From positions 53,603,177-53,667,176 of the forward strand of contig NC_062214.1 of assembly GCF_902686445.1 (NCBI RefSeq): a stretch of DNA of 64,000 bases, in the 5' to 3' direction. Below the pieces are notes generated by a model. The model was not told the DNA's origin, made no database searches, and saw nothing but the letters and a program-made list of their open reading frames with translations. This DNA is from Sciurus carolinensis (taxonomy: Eukaryota > Chordata > Mammalia > Rodentia > Sciuridae). Both the position numbers and the translations under genes were made by a program. Every line of letters begins with the position of its first letter. The stretch's first letter is position 1. Shown in pieces: positions 1-11,450 of this stretch.

Positions 1-1454
1 GTCTGGTTATCCTTTGATCAACCCGACAAATCACTTACTCCCCATAACACTCTCCCTAACCAATGACGTCCTCAAGGCCTGTATTTCTTTACTCTTAGGA
101 TATGATCTCACTCCTATTTCACAAAGAAAAATGAGGCAACCATGCAGTAACTTCATGCCTGCAAACCACCTACAAAAATAATAACATTCACTTCCTTTTT
201 TCCAGTGTCTTCCTAAAATAAGTGTCCTTCCTCTAGCTCAGAGTTAATCCTACCACATAAGCCTACCTTTTCAGGGATCCCTCAAAATAATTTTTTATCC
301 TGATCATTCATTTTTCCTCATTCATTTCTTTCTCTCCCTTTAATGTGTAAACATGTTCATGTATTTTCCATTCAACAAAATGAACAAAATCTTCTCTTTA
401 TTATACAGAATCCATGACATGCTACCATGCTAAAGCCCCGTCTGAAAAAAGAAGCCTTGACTGATTTATTCTAGTTGATATAATCTGTGTCACAGATGAC
501 ATTAAAAAAAAAAAAAAAAGCATGTTTAATATTACAATGTTCATTCTTGTTGACATCTCCTCCTTCCCTGAACACTTGGAACATAGTCACACCCCTCCAC
601 CAATGCCCTGGCCCATCATCTTGGCAGTGGACCATGGATTACGGCTAGGGCTAGAGGGCAACAGATGGGTGGAGGCAAACAGTGTCCAATCCATCAAGCA
701 GGCGGTAAGAGCTGAACTCCATTAAGTCCTCTCTAAAGAGGTGTAAGACAGGTGAAGTAACCATGAGTCTAAATCACTGTTGAGATCTTGCTGCTCTTTT
801 CCATAAATCTGCTGTGTATCTCAACCAAAAAAGATTTGAGACAGACACCTAAAAGACAAGCTGTCCAAAAGCACCACTCAGGAGTTAAAACTCACTGTTT
901 GGTAACCATCATGGTTTTGTTTCAGGCAAAAATCAATGAATACTAAAACTAGTTGTGGGAAGTTTAAAAAATAAAGAGGTATTTACGTAGTCTCAAATTA
1001 TCCCCTCCCCCAAGATATTTATTCATTTTAGACTAAAACAGTGAGGAAAAACTAGAAAAGCCCACCCTAATCCAGTGACCACAGGGAACATCATCAGTAA
1101 CGGAACCAACAGACAAAAGGTACCTTCTGCTGTGATGCATTGAGGGACACTTCACCTCTGTGGCATTCCTGCTCAAAGCGTACAAACTGAATCTACAGTG
1201 AGAAAACATTAGACAAAATTAATATAAGAAAACCTATACAAAATAATTGGTCCGTGCTCTTCAAAAATGTCCAGATCCCAATGGATAAATACTGAGGAAC
1301 TGTCTCAGATTAAAACTAAAAAGATATGATAACTAAATGCATAATCGTGGACTGGATACTGATCAGAAAATAATAATTTTTTCTTTTGATATTATTTGAG
1401 TTTGTGCTGCTTTAAAATACAGGCTGAGTATCCCTAAGCCAAGAATGTGAAATC

Positions 1455-1695
1455 CAAGTTGGGTTTAGTGGCCTATAATCCCAGTCACTAAGGAGGCTGG
1501 GATGGGAGGATCACATGAACCCAGGAATTTGAGGTCATTCAGAGCAAAATACCAAGACTCTGTCTCAAAAAGAAACATTTTTTAAATTAAGGTATGGGCT
1601 ATAGCTCTAAGAATGCTTGTCTAGCATGTGCAAAGCCATGTGTTTGATCCCTAGTACAATCTCCACACACACACAAATAGTAATAATAATAATAA
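1455..1695 (+). mobile_element. Dimeric B1-ID SINE (MEN type), old
   Basis: A B1-like left half (CCTATAATCCCAG, GGAGGATCACATGA, GACTCTGTCTCAAAA) is followed by an A-rich linker and an ID-like half (GGGCTATAGCTCTAAGAATGC to GATCCCTAG). The tail grades into CA and TAA repeats. Confidence 0.8.
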
Positions 1696-1814
1696 AAGCC
1701 CTCAATAAGGTGAAGTCTATATAAATATTCCAATTTTTTTTTTAAAAATCCACAATCTGAAAAACTTCTCTGGTCCTAAGCATTTTGAATAAGTGATGTT
1801 CAATTTGTATCTTA

Positions 1815-2075
1815 GACTGAATAATTTATAAACAATATAAATTTACTGCTCACAGTTCTGGAGACTGGAAAAATCCAAAGCAAGGAATTAGAAGACTCAT
1901 TGTCTGGTAAGAACCCATTCCTCAATGATGGCGCCTGCCTCTTCTATAAGGGCAAGAATCCCATCCTCATGTCCTAACCACCTCCTAAAGGTTGCACTTC
2001 TTAATACAACTGCATTGGCCCAACATAAGAATTTTACAGAGGGGATACAAATATTCAAACTTGGCAGCCATAAAG
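1815..2075 (-). mobile_element. MaLR-type LTR fragment, antisense
   Basis: AATTTACTGCTCACAGTTCTGGAG, followed by AAGGGCAAGAATCCCATCCTCATG and a CACCTCCTAAAGG block, matches the antisense order of MST/MLT1-type LTRs. It is diverged, and the family is from memory. Confidence 0.55.
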
Positions 2076-3975
2076 GAAATAAGTGGGACAAAATACAAAT
2101 GTGAATAAGTTCTGTGAATTAGCTAACAGTACTATAATCATGTTAATTCCATGATTTTGACAGCTGTATTGACAATAGACTATCCTTGTTTTTAACACTG
2201 AAGGGCTATAAAAGGACATCAGGGGGAGATCCAAGATGGTGGAATAGAGGAGGTCATGCACCTGGCTGCTCTGTGGCATGAAACCAAGAAAGCAGGCAGC
2301 TTCTCAGCAAGGTGGGTGAACAAAAAAAGACAGGGGGAACTTTACTGGAACCTAAAACTGGACAGTCAAAGCAGACCAGAGACACAGGACATTGGATATA
2401 ATGAAATAAGGAAAAAGTGCCCACGGGCACAGTTGCTGCCACAGCCAGGCCAGAAGCTCCAACCAGTGAGGTCCCTCTATAAGCATAGTAGAGGGATAAG
2501 GGAATTAAAGGAGCCTGCATATATGGGAGGTCCAAGATGTATCTAGATACAGAGTGTTTAGAGACCAAGAACACTGCCCAACAAATCGAAGGACTCAATG
2601 CACAATATCCATTGAGGTTAAAGAAGTCACCATCTCTCTAGGCAGTTTATGGAGGGCAAAGTAAAGAACCATTTTGCAGCTGTGGTTTGAGGGGGCCAGC
2701 AGCTGAGGAAGCTGATTCCTGGCAAACCCAAGTTTGGCACAAAATACAGGCCCAGTAAACATATACTACACAACACAGAGCGTGCTTAAGTGACCAGAAG
2801 AAAATCAAATGTGGAGAGAGGTTTATACAGGGGACAACTGTCATGGAATCCCACCCAGTTCTACCTGTGCCCTCCAATTCAGCTGCTTGAAGGATAAGCT
2901 GGGAAACATGCATCTGGCCAGGAACTCGGAAGAGTGGGGGCAGGAGAGACTGGAGACTGAAACTAAGACCAGGAAACAAGAGGTCTGTAGGTGACGTATA
3001 GGACTAAGAATTGGCTCCCCCACCACATGAGTGGAACACAGGGAAGATCCCTGGGGTGAAGTCTTCCAGCATGGACCAGCAAATACTGGGTGCTGGAGGT
3101 GTGTTAAGTTAAAATCTCCAAACCAATTAGCATTCACTGAAGAGTGTGAAGTCCACATAAGCCTAACCTCTGCCTCCAGGAACTCTGTCTATGGGATTAC
3201 CTCTCTCATTCTAGCAATCCAGAGCTTGAAGCATCACACTCCAGAAGATGCCATCTAAAACCACTGAGAAGAGAAGCTGAGAATATTTTTAACCCAGCAG
3301 AAAGAATTCTTTAACTTTTCATCAAGATTATTTTCTTTTCTTTTTTAAATTCTTTTTCACTGTTTAATTGTGACTTTAATGGACATTTATACAGTTTCTT
3401 AAATTTTTTTTTCTTCTCATCTTTAGCATGAAGCCAGTTATTTTACATGGATTAGTTTTTTTGTGAACTAGGATGTTTGATTAGTATATTTTAGTTCTGT
3501 TTTGTATCTTTTATTTGTAATTTTTAAAATTTTTGCTCTCTATATATTTACCTCTTACCTGTTTCCCTTGTTTCTTTTCTTCTGCTAACAGCCAATCTCT
3601 ATTGTTCTCTTTCACTCTTCCTTTAATCTTTTACTTGTCTTCTTTCCTCCTCCCTCATAATCATCACATCCTATATCACTTCTGTTCTCTCCCTGTCTAC
3701 CATTAGAAAATATAAATCCTTTTGCAAACTTGCTGTTTTTATTATACGAAATAACTGATCATATCATTTCTGTTTATTGTGATAATTAACATTGTAGACA
3801 TCATAGTAGGACTTATTTGGTTTAATGCTGCAAATTGTTTGCATTGGTTGTTGTTATTATTTGTCTCCCCTAAACAGTGAGGTACTGGAAACCTTCAGGG
3901 ATACTACAAGTCCACAGGGTAGAAACTCTACTGCCTCTGATTCATACTGTTAGATGGGTAGACACATAAACAACA

Positions 3976-4799
3976 TGAAAAACCAGGGGAACAAATCACC
4001 CCAAGCAATAAAATAAAAAGAATTCATCAATACCACATTGGAAGAAATGTCAGAGAAGGAGTTTAAAATGTACATGGTTAAACTGATCTATGAAGTAAAG
4101 GATGATGTAAGAGAGCAAATACAGGTAGCAAAACATCACTTCAATAAAGAGATAAAGATTCTGAAAAAAAAAAAAATCCTTGAAATGAAGGAAATAATAA
4201 ACCAAATTAAAAATTCAATAGAAAGCATCATCAACAGACTAGGCCTTTTGGAAGACAGAACCTCAGACAATGAAGACAAAACATATACTCTTGAAAACAG
4301 AGTTGACCACAGAGAGAAAATGTTAAGAAACCAGGAAGAGAACTTCGAAGAATTATGGGATAATACGAAAAGACCAAATTTAAGATGTATTGGGATAGAA
4401 GGAGTTGCAGAGATACAAACCAAAGGAATGCACAATCATTTCAATGAAATAATATCAGAAAAATTTCCAAATCTAAAGAATGAAATGGAAAATCAAGCAT
4501 AAGAGGCTTACAGGACCCCAAATGTACAAAATTACAACAGAGCCACATCAAAGCACATAATAATGAAAATGCTTAGCATACAGAATAAGGATAGAATTTT
4601 AAGGGCTATGAAAGAAAAACATAAGATTAAATATAGGGGGAAACCAGTATGGTTCTCAGCTGATTTCTCAACCCAGACCTTCAAAACTAGGAGGACCTGG
4701 AATAACATATACCAAGCTCTGAAAGAAAATGGATGCCTCCCAAGAATCCTACATCCCACAAAATTAAACTTCAGATTAGAAAATAAAAACCTTCCATGA
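3976..4799 (+). pseudogene. L1 copy A ORF1 (RNA-binding protein), broken
   Basis: The longest open part, 4038-4502 (154 codons), shows EMSEKEFKMYMVKLIYEVKD, then a coiled-coil-like lysine-rich stretch, EMKEIINQIKNS, LEDRTSDNEDK, and NLRCIGIEG, the hallmarks of the L1 ORF1 coiled-coil and RRM region. The presumed original ATG at 3976 is followed by an in-frame stop after about 13 codons. The C-terminal part continues in another frame at 4563-4799 (ADFSTQT, LHPTKLNF). The protein cannot be made intact. Confidence 0.85.
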
Positions 4800-4978
4800 T
4801 AAACAAAAATTAAAATAATTTTTATCCAAAAAGCCTGCATTTCAGAATATTCTCAACAAAATCTTCCATGAAAATGAAATGAAAAAAAGTAAAAAAATAT
4901 CGAAGGGAGGAACTACACTAACAGAATAGTCAATCAAAGGAGAAACTAATTCAAATTAAAAATTAGAAATAAACCAAA

Positions 4979-5405
4979 ATGACCGGGAACACAAATCATA
5001 TCTCAAAAATAACTTTGAACATAAATGGCCTAAGATCATTAATTAAAAGACAGACTGGAAGATTGGATTTAAAAACAAGACCCAACAATATGCTGTCTCA
5101 AAGAGTTTCACCTCATAGGCAAAGACATCCACAGACTGAAGGTGAAAGGATGGGAAAAAAATGTATCACATGGGTCGTGTAAACAAGCAGGAGTTTCTAT
5201 CCTCACAGCAGATAAAGTGAACTTCAAGTCAAAGTTAATCAGAAGGGACAAAGAACTTTTTATACTACTTAAGGAAATTATACATCAACAAGACATAACA
5301 AACATAAATATTTATGCCTCAAACAATGGAGCATCTACATACATCAAACAAACCCTTCTCAACTTCAAGAATCAAATAGACCACAACACAATAACACTGG
5401 GTTTG
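4979..5405 (+). pseudogene. L1 copy A ORF2 N-terminal fragment
   Basis: ATGACCGGG opens with MTGNTNHISKITLNINGLRS, the start of the L1 endonuclease/reverse transcriptase protein. The frame shifts several times (4979-5182, then about 5142-5400 with ASNNGASTYIKQTLLNFKNQ). The fragment ends before the D-F-N motif of the endonuclease. Confidence 0.8.
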
Positions 5406-6420
5406 AATATCTTTATCCATATATATGAATACAAATATGAATACATATGTAAAAATATACATAAAAATATTTAAATGGGTATGGATTTGTATATAATTAT
5501 TTTTCTTTGGAGATGATGTTTACATTTTGTAAGATATAAGGTATGATTGTGTAACTGAATATATGTGAAAAGTTAGGGGTAGAATTTTGGTTGCCATTCG
5601 GGTACATATATATAAAATGTTTATAAACATATATGAAATATATATGTGAAAATATATATGGATATTCAAAGCAATCTTTATAATTTTTGTTTAAAAGGCT
5701 CATGGTTATAGGTAAGGTTAGGTTTAGTTCTGAATTACAGATTTGGTTTAGGGGATGGGTTACCTTTGGAATATATATATCAATACATATGAATATAAAT
5801 ATAAATATTGAGGTAATATATATCAAAATTTATATATATACTTTTATCTATATATATTTATATATATATCTATTTTATATATATATACTTTTATATATTT
5901 TTAAGGTAAGCAATATTGATATATTACATGTGAAATCTGGGTTAGGCATATGGAAATAAGTATATATATAATGTCTATGGGTTTTTATGTGAATCTATGA
6001 ATTTATATCCCTAAATACATAGGTACATTCATGTAAAATGTTATGGTTTATATGTGTAGAAGTTTCTGAGGTGTACTGGTAGGTAGAGTACTAACATAGA
6101 AAAATAGGGTTAGCTTAGGGATTGAAATTTTTTTATCCATATATAGGAAGACAAATATGAATACATATGTAAAAATATACATGAAAATATTTAGATGGAT
6201 ATAAATTTGTATATAGTTATTTTCTTTTGAGATGAATGTTTACAACTTGTTTTAGTTATAGTTTATGATTATGTAGCTGAATATATATAAGAATGCATAA
6301 GTAGGAATTTGGCTGCCATTAGGGTATATTCATACATATGTAAATGTATACAAACACAAACATATATAGAAATATATGTGAAAACATATATGGATATTCA
6401 AACTAAAAAAATTAAAAATA
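5406..6420. repeat. AT-rich repeat region with an approx. 725-bp period
   Basis: Two related units of about 270 bases lie in direct orientation, at 5407-5672 and 6127-6404. Both run from TTTATCCATATATA through AATATGAATACATATGT, a TTGGTTGCCATT/TTGGCTGCCATT core, to TATATGGATATTCAAA. The intervening 450 bases are dominated by TA-rich tracts (5772-5900) with scattered GGGTTAG-like words (5718, 5939, 6107). It looks like 1.4 monomers of a satellite-like unit between two L1 copies. I do not recognise the family. Short ORFs here are meaningless. Confidence 0.65.
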
Positions 6421-7666
6421 ATATAAAAAAGAAAGGGTCTGAGCTCAATGCTCAAGATGACGGACTACAGGGAGGCTGTGTTCCTTGTCACCTGCTCCAT
6501 AACTCGGGTTTCAAGCAGAGGAAAATCTGTTTCTCTGTGAGGCAGTCTTTGCTGCTCATTGATCCCCTGCTGTTTACCCCATTTGTCCATCATGATCACC
6601 CAGCATCTGCCAGTATATCACCTACTTTTTGAGTGCAGATCACTCACTGATTGCCACCTATCATCTGCCATTTGCCTGTTTGCCTGCCTCTCACCTGCCC
6701 ATAGCCTGAATTTCAACTACCCATCACCTACCACCCAAGGTTCACCTGCCAATCATCCACTGGTAGCCTGCAGACCCCCAGCATATCACCTGCTGCCCAC
6801 TGTTACCTGTAAGTCCACAGGTTTGGTTACATGTGGATGCCACCATTTTGGGACAACAGTCATGACCTGCAGGACTCCCAGTCCAACTGGCCACACCCTG
6901 CCTCCAAGACCCCTGGCCCAACTGACCATGCCCCACTTGGACTCAGCACCTGTGCCCCACACTGCAGCTCCCCATTTGCCAACATGTTTGTTAGCCAGTG
7001 CAGCCATCTTGGATTATCCTGGAAGTGGAAGCTGCCATCTTTAGGTGGGACAAATCCCATCCTAAGACACCTGGTGGAGACTAGAAGCTCATTGTCAGGT
7101 ACCTCTCAAGCATCAGGCTACTGTAGCCTGGGAGGTTTGAATAATATATGACTGTTACAGTGAAGATTCTTTTTCTTTTCTCCTTTGTGAAAATTTTAAA
7201 GTTTTTATTTCTTTACTTTTCTCACTCTATTTTCCTTTTGTTTACCTGTTTCCTCAGAGTCTGTTTCTCCCTTTTCTCATACTAACAACCAACATCTTTT
7301 GATTCCGCTTTCATTCTTCCTATGATCTAGTACTTCTATATACTCTTATTTTTATGCCATTAACAGTTACATCCTATACCCCTCCCCATCCTCTTTGTCC
7401 ACCATTAGAAACTATAGAATTCATTGCAAATCTACTGGTTATACTGTAAATAATAAGTGAACTCATCCTCTCTTTTTATTATGACAATACTGTTAACATC
7501 TTCATGGGGGTTTTTGGTTAGGGCTGCATACTGTCTTCTGGGTGCTGCTAATAATGATCTTCCCCCTTAAAGAAGATGTTTTGGAAAACTGCAGGGTCGC
7601 TATAAGCCTATAGGGGGGAAACTGCAACAACTAAGATCCGCACTGCTAGGGGGATACATTAACAAC

Positions 7667-8662
7667 ATGAAAACACAAGGGAAGAAAGTGTTCCAAACAA
7701 ACCAAGATTTAATATTAATTGAATTCAATAACAATATGGTAGAAGATAAGTCAGAAAAAGAGTTCAGAATACACATAATTAAAATGATTTGTGAAGTAAA
7801 GGATGAGATAAGAGAGCAAATGCAGGCAATGAATGATCACTCCAATAAACAGTTAAAAGAGCAACTGCAGGAAGCAAAAGATCATTTCAACAAAGAGAGA
7901 TTCTGGAAAAAAAAAACAAAAAATAAAAAACAAGAAATCCTTGAAATGAAGGAAACAATAAACCAAATAAAAAACTCATTAGGAAGCATCACCAACAGAC
8001 TAGATCACTTGGAAGACAGAACCTCAGACAATGAAGACAAAATATTTAATCTTGAAAATAAAGTTGACTAAACAGAGAAGATGGTAAGAAATTATAAACA
8101 GGAACTTCCAAGAATTATAGGATACCATGAAAAGACCAAATTTAAGAAATTACCAGGACTAAGGAAAGCATAAAGATACAAAGCAAAGGAATTAACACCT
8201 ATTCAATGAAATATCAGAAAATTTCCCAAACCTGAAGGATGAAATGGAAAATCAACTACAAAAGGCTTACAGAACACCAAATGTACAAAATTACAATAGA
8301 TCCACAACAAGGCACATTATAATGAAAATGCCTAACATCCAAAATAAAGATAGAATTTTAAAGGCTGCAAGAGAAAAGCATCAGATTACATATAGGGAGA
8401 AACCAATATGGATATCAGCAGATTTCTCAGCCCAGACCCTAAAAGCCAGAAGGGCAACATATTTCAAGCTCTGAAAGAACATGGTTGCCAACCAAGAATC
8501 TTATACCCAGCAAAACTAATCTTTCGATTTGAAGATGAAATAAAATCCTTCCATGATAAACAAAAGTTAAAAGAATTTACAAATAGAAAGCATGTGCTAC
8601 AGAACATTCTCAGCAAAATATTCCATGAGGAGGAAATGAAAAACACCAATGTAAGTCAGTAA
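7667..8662 (+). pseudogene. L1 copy B ORF1, broken
   Basis: The open segment 7667-8071 (134 codons) starts MKTQGKKVFQTNQD and contains SEKEFRIHIIKMICEVKDEI, EMKETINQIKNSLGS and LEDRTSDNEDKIFNLENKVD, then meets a stop. The remaining C-terminal half appears in shifted frames at 8244-8474 (ADFSAQTLKARRA) and 8408-8662 (ALKEHGCQPRILYPAKLIF). The coiled-coil part is longer than in copy A, with an extra KEQLQEAKDH repeat. Confidence 0.85.
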
Positions 8663-8737
8663 AGGGAGGAACTACCCTAAAGGAAAAGCCAATCAAAGGA
8701 GAAACTAAGTCAAGTTAAAAACCAAAAATAAGCCAAA

Positions 8738-10480
8738 ATGACTGGGGATACAAATCCTATCTCAATAAAAACCCTGAACGTTAATGGCCTAAACTCATCA
8801 ACCAAAAGATATAGACTAGCAGATTGAATTAAAAATAAAGGCCCAACAATATGCTGCCTTCCAGAGACTCATCTCATAGAAAATAACATCCACAAACTAA
8901 AGCTAAAGGGATGGGAAAAAACATACCACACACACAGACTCAGTAAAAAAGTGGGCGTTTCCATCCTTATTATCTGATAAAGTGGGCTTAAAGCCAAAGT
9001 TAGTCAGAAGGATAAAGAAGGACATTTCATACTGCTTAAGGGAACCATAAATCAGGAAGATGTAACAATCATAAATATTTATGCCCGAAACAATGTCTCA
9101 TCCATGTACATCAAACACATCCTTCTCAATTCCAGGAACCAAACAGACCATGACACAATAATTCTGGGTGACTTTAACACACTGCTGTCACCACTGGATA
9201 GATCTTCCAAACAAACTAAACAGAGAAACCATAGAACTCAATAACACAATCAATAACTCAGATTTAACAGACATATATAGAATATTCCATCCATCAACAA
9301 GCAAATACACTTTCTTCTCAGCAGCACATGGTTCCTTCTCTAAAATAGACCATATGTTATGCCCAAAAGCAGCCCTTAGTAAATACAAAAAACCAGAGAT
9401 ACTACCTTGTATTCTATCAGATCATAATGGAATGAGATTAGAAACCAATGATAAAATAAAAAACAGAAACTACTCCAACACCTGGAGACTAAATAATATC
9501 CATGAAGCATGGATAACAGAAAACATCAGGAAGGAGATAAAAAAAATTCTTAGAGGTAAATGAGAAGGACAACACAACATATCAAAATCTCTGGGACACT
9601 ATGAAAGCAGCACTAAGAAGAAAATTCACTACATGAAGCACATTCAATAAAAGAAGGAAAAGTCAACAAATAAACAACCTAATATTACAGCTCAAAGCCC
9701 TAGAGAAAGAAGAACAGATCAACCCCTAAAGTAGTAGAAGACAAGAAATAATTAAAATCAGAGCAAAAATCTATGAATCTGAAACAAAAGAAGTGATTGA
9801 AAAAATTGATAAAATAAAAAGTTGGTTCTTTGAAAACATAAACAAAATTGATAAACCCATAGCCACACTAATGAAGAGGGGAGAGAAAACTAAAGTTACT
9901 AAAATTCATGAAGAAAAAGGAAATATCACAACAGATACCACTGGAATACATAACATAATTAGAAGCTACTTTGAAAATCTATACTCCAACAAAATAGAAA
10001 ATCTTGAAGACAATGACAAATTTCTAGAGACATATGATCTTCTCAAACTGAACAGGAGGACATACACAATTTAAACAGATCCATTTCAAGCAATGAAATA
10101 GAGGAAGCATCTGGGAGCAGACAGATTCTCAGCTAAGTTCTACAAGATCTTCAAAGAAGAACGTACACCAACATTCCTTAAAGTATTCCATGAAACAGAA
10201 AAGGAGGGAACCCTTCCAAACTCATTCTATGAAGCTAGTATCACTCTGATACTAAAACCAGACAAAGACACATCAAGGAAAGAAAACTTTAGAACAAAAT
10301 CTCTGATGAACACAAGACGCAAAAATTCTTAACAAAATTCTGGCAAATCACATATAAAAACATATTAAGAAGATAGTGTACCACAATCAAGTGGGGTTCA
10401 TCCCAGGGAAGCAACGTTGGTTCAACATCCAGAAATCAATAAATGTAATTCATCACATCAATAGATTTAAGGTTAAAAAA
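8738..10480 (+). pseudogene. L1 copy B ORF2 (endonuclease and start of RT), broken and 3' truncated
   Basis: The start is MTGDTNPISIKTLNVNGLNS. The endonuclease signatures CCLPETHL (catalytic Glu) and ILGDFNT are still readable near 8850 and 9160, but the reading frame is interrupted by many stops and shifts. The linker region is open at 9793-10074 (KIDKPIATLMKR...GIHNIIRSYFENLYSN). The reading ends after GFIPGKQ...NVIHHINR, so the RT catalytic motif and the C-terminus are missing. Confidence 0.8.
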
Positions 10481-11278
10481 TTTAAAAAGATAAAAGAAAG
10501 TTATAGGTATGCAAATACTTTAGTATGGAAAATTAAAAGGTAAAAGAAATGTTTCTTGATGAGAAAGTATTTTGTCTGGTAAAGTAATATTCTTGGGCTA
10601 AAGTTCAAGATGAAAGAGAACAAACTAAGATGTAAATTTGTGAATGTCTACGTTAAGTCACAAAAGGTTTATGGAAAGTAAATCTCTAAAAGTTTGTGTC
10701 TGATTAAATTGGCTATAATTAGCACAAAGTTATTTGAACTTTAATATACTGATACGAAGCAAAGTCTGAAACACTGATCTGCTCTTACCTATCAATAATT
10801 TTCTTATATTAGGTTTTATTACTTGAGGAAACTAAGTCTTAAAGGAATTAAGGTTTGTACCTGTTTTAAAGTCTTAAATGATTACTTTGGAACTTGTTAA
10901 ACAACTGTTATTTAGGTTATAACAATATTGTGACTAGGTATATATAACTATGTATACATTTGAGAATTGTCAGCCTTGTCTAAGTGTTATGTAAAAGTTT
11001 ATAAAATAAAAGTTTATGTAAGTTTACTGGCAAGACAACCAATAAGTGCTCTCTTTTATACATTGTAAATGACATAGAAGGGCCACAATGTCATTTGAAG
11101 ACCTGTCTTATATCTATCTGTTTGCTTTGACTAAGTCAATTTCTGATGATTAATGCCGTTTGCTAAATGTATAAGAGATTTAAGGCTATCTTTTAATTTT
11201 TGTTAACACATGCAGACCAGGGATTATTGTTACATATACTCTGGATTCTTAATTGTACTTTAAAAGGCTAAAAAAAAA
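10481..11278 (+). other. Unassigned sequence ending in poly(A), joined to L1 copy B
   Basis: About 800 AT-rich bases follow the L1 break directly and end in a run of 12 A (from 11271). They do not resemble the 3' untranslated region of the younger L1 at 23.2-23.5 kb. A retrotransposed foreign 3' end (chimeric cDNA), an older L1 3' end, or an unrelated retroelement are all possible. No ORF of note. Confidence 0.4.
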
Positions 11279-11359
11279 AAAATGACATCAGATATATTTA
11301 TTTTCAAATAGTTCAAAAAATAATAATATGGATACAGATAATATGAAAGACAGTAAAAT

Positions 11360-11450
11360 GGGGCTGGGGAGATAGCTCAGTTGGTAGAGTGCTTGCCTTG
11401 TAAGCACAAGGCCCTGGGTTCGAACCCCAGCACCCAAAAAAAAAAAAAAA
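11360..11450 (+). mobile_element. ID SINE, young, with perfect target-site duplication
   Basis: GGGGCTGGGGAGATAGCTCAG opens a tRNA-Ala-derived ID element. The A box (TAGCTCAGTTGG) and B box (GGTTCGAACCC) of the internal pol III promoter are intact. It ends in a pure A tract and is flanked by identical 15-bp duplications GAAAGACAGTAAAAT (11345-11359 and 11451-11465). It is one of the best-preserved SINEs in the window. Confidence 0.95.

Larger units (their letters stand above)
2223..5405 (+). mobile_element. LINE-1 copy A: full 5' end, ORF1, start of ORF2; 3' truncated
   Basis: This copy begins GGGGAGATCCAAGATGG, the canonical start of a full-length L1, directly after a target-site-like sequence. 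A 5' untranslated region of about 1.75 kb is followed by degraded ORF1 (about 3976-4800) and the start of ORF2 (4979). ORF2 breaks off abruptly near 5405 inside the endonuclease domain, where AT-rich repeat DNA begins. L1s are normally truncated at the 5' end, so a copy keeping its 5' end and losing its 3' end suggests later rearrangement or nested insertion. It is antisense to PDE8A. Confidence 0.85.
6431..10480 (+). mobile_element. LINE-1 copy B: 5' region, ORF1, ORF2 to early RT domain; 3' truncated
   Basis: A second L1 of the same orientation with a different 5' region (6431-7660) carrying GCTCAAGATGACGG near its start. ORF1 starts at 7667 and ORF2 at 8738. ORF2 runs with many stops to NVIHHINR at about 10,470, an early reverse-transcriptase motif, and then stops. 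It is homologous to copy A from about 3540 onward but clearly diverged, so the two are not a simple recent duplication. Confidence 0.8.

Noticed and set aside
5687..5959. A 90-codon ORF rich in I and Y
   Set aside because: It is translation of TA-repeat DNA.
5700..6120. Interstitial telomere repeat
   Set aside because: Only isolated GGGTTAG-like words occur, with no tandem TTAGGG run.
6559..7151. ORFs of 161 and 106 codons in overlapping frames
   Set aside because: They fall in the 5' region of L1 copy B and have no protein features; the low stop density reflects GC content.
11360..11450. A tRNA gene
   Set aside because: The tRNA-like A and B boxes belong to an ID SINE with a poly(A) tail and target-site duplication, not to a functional tRNA.
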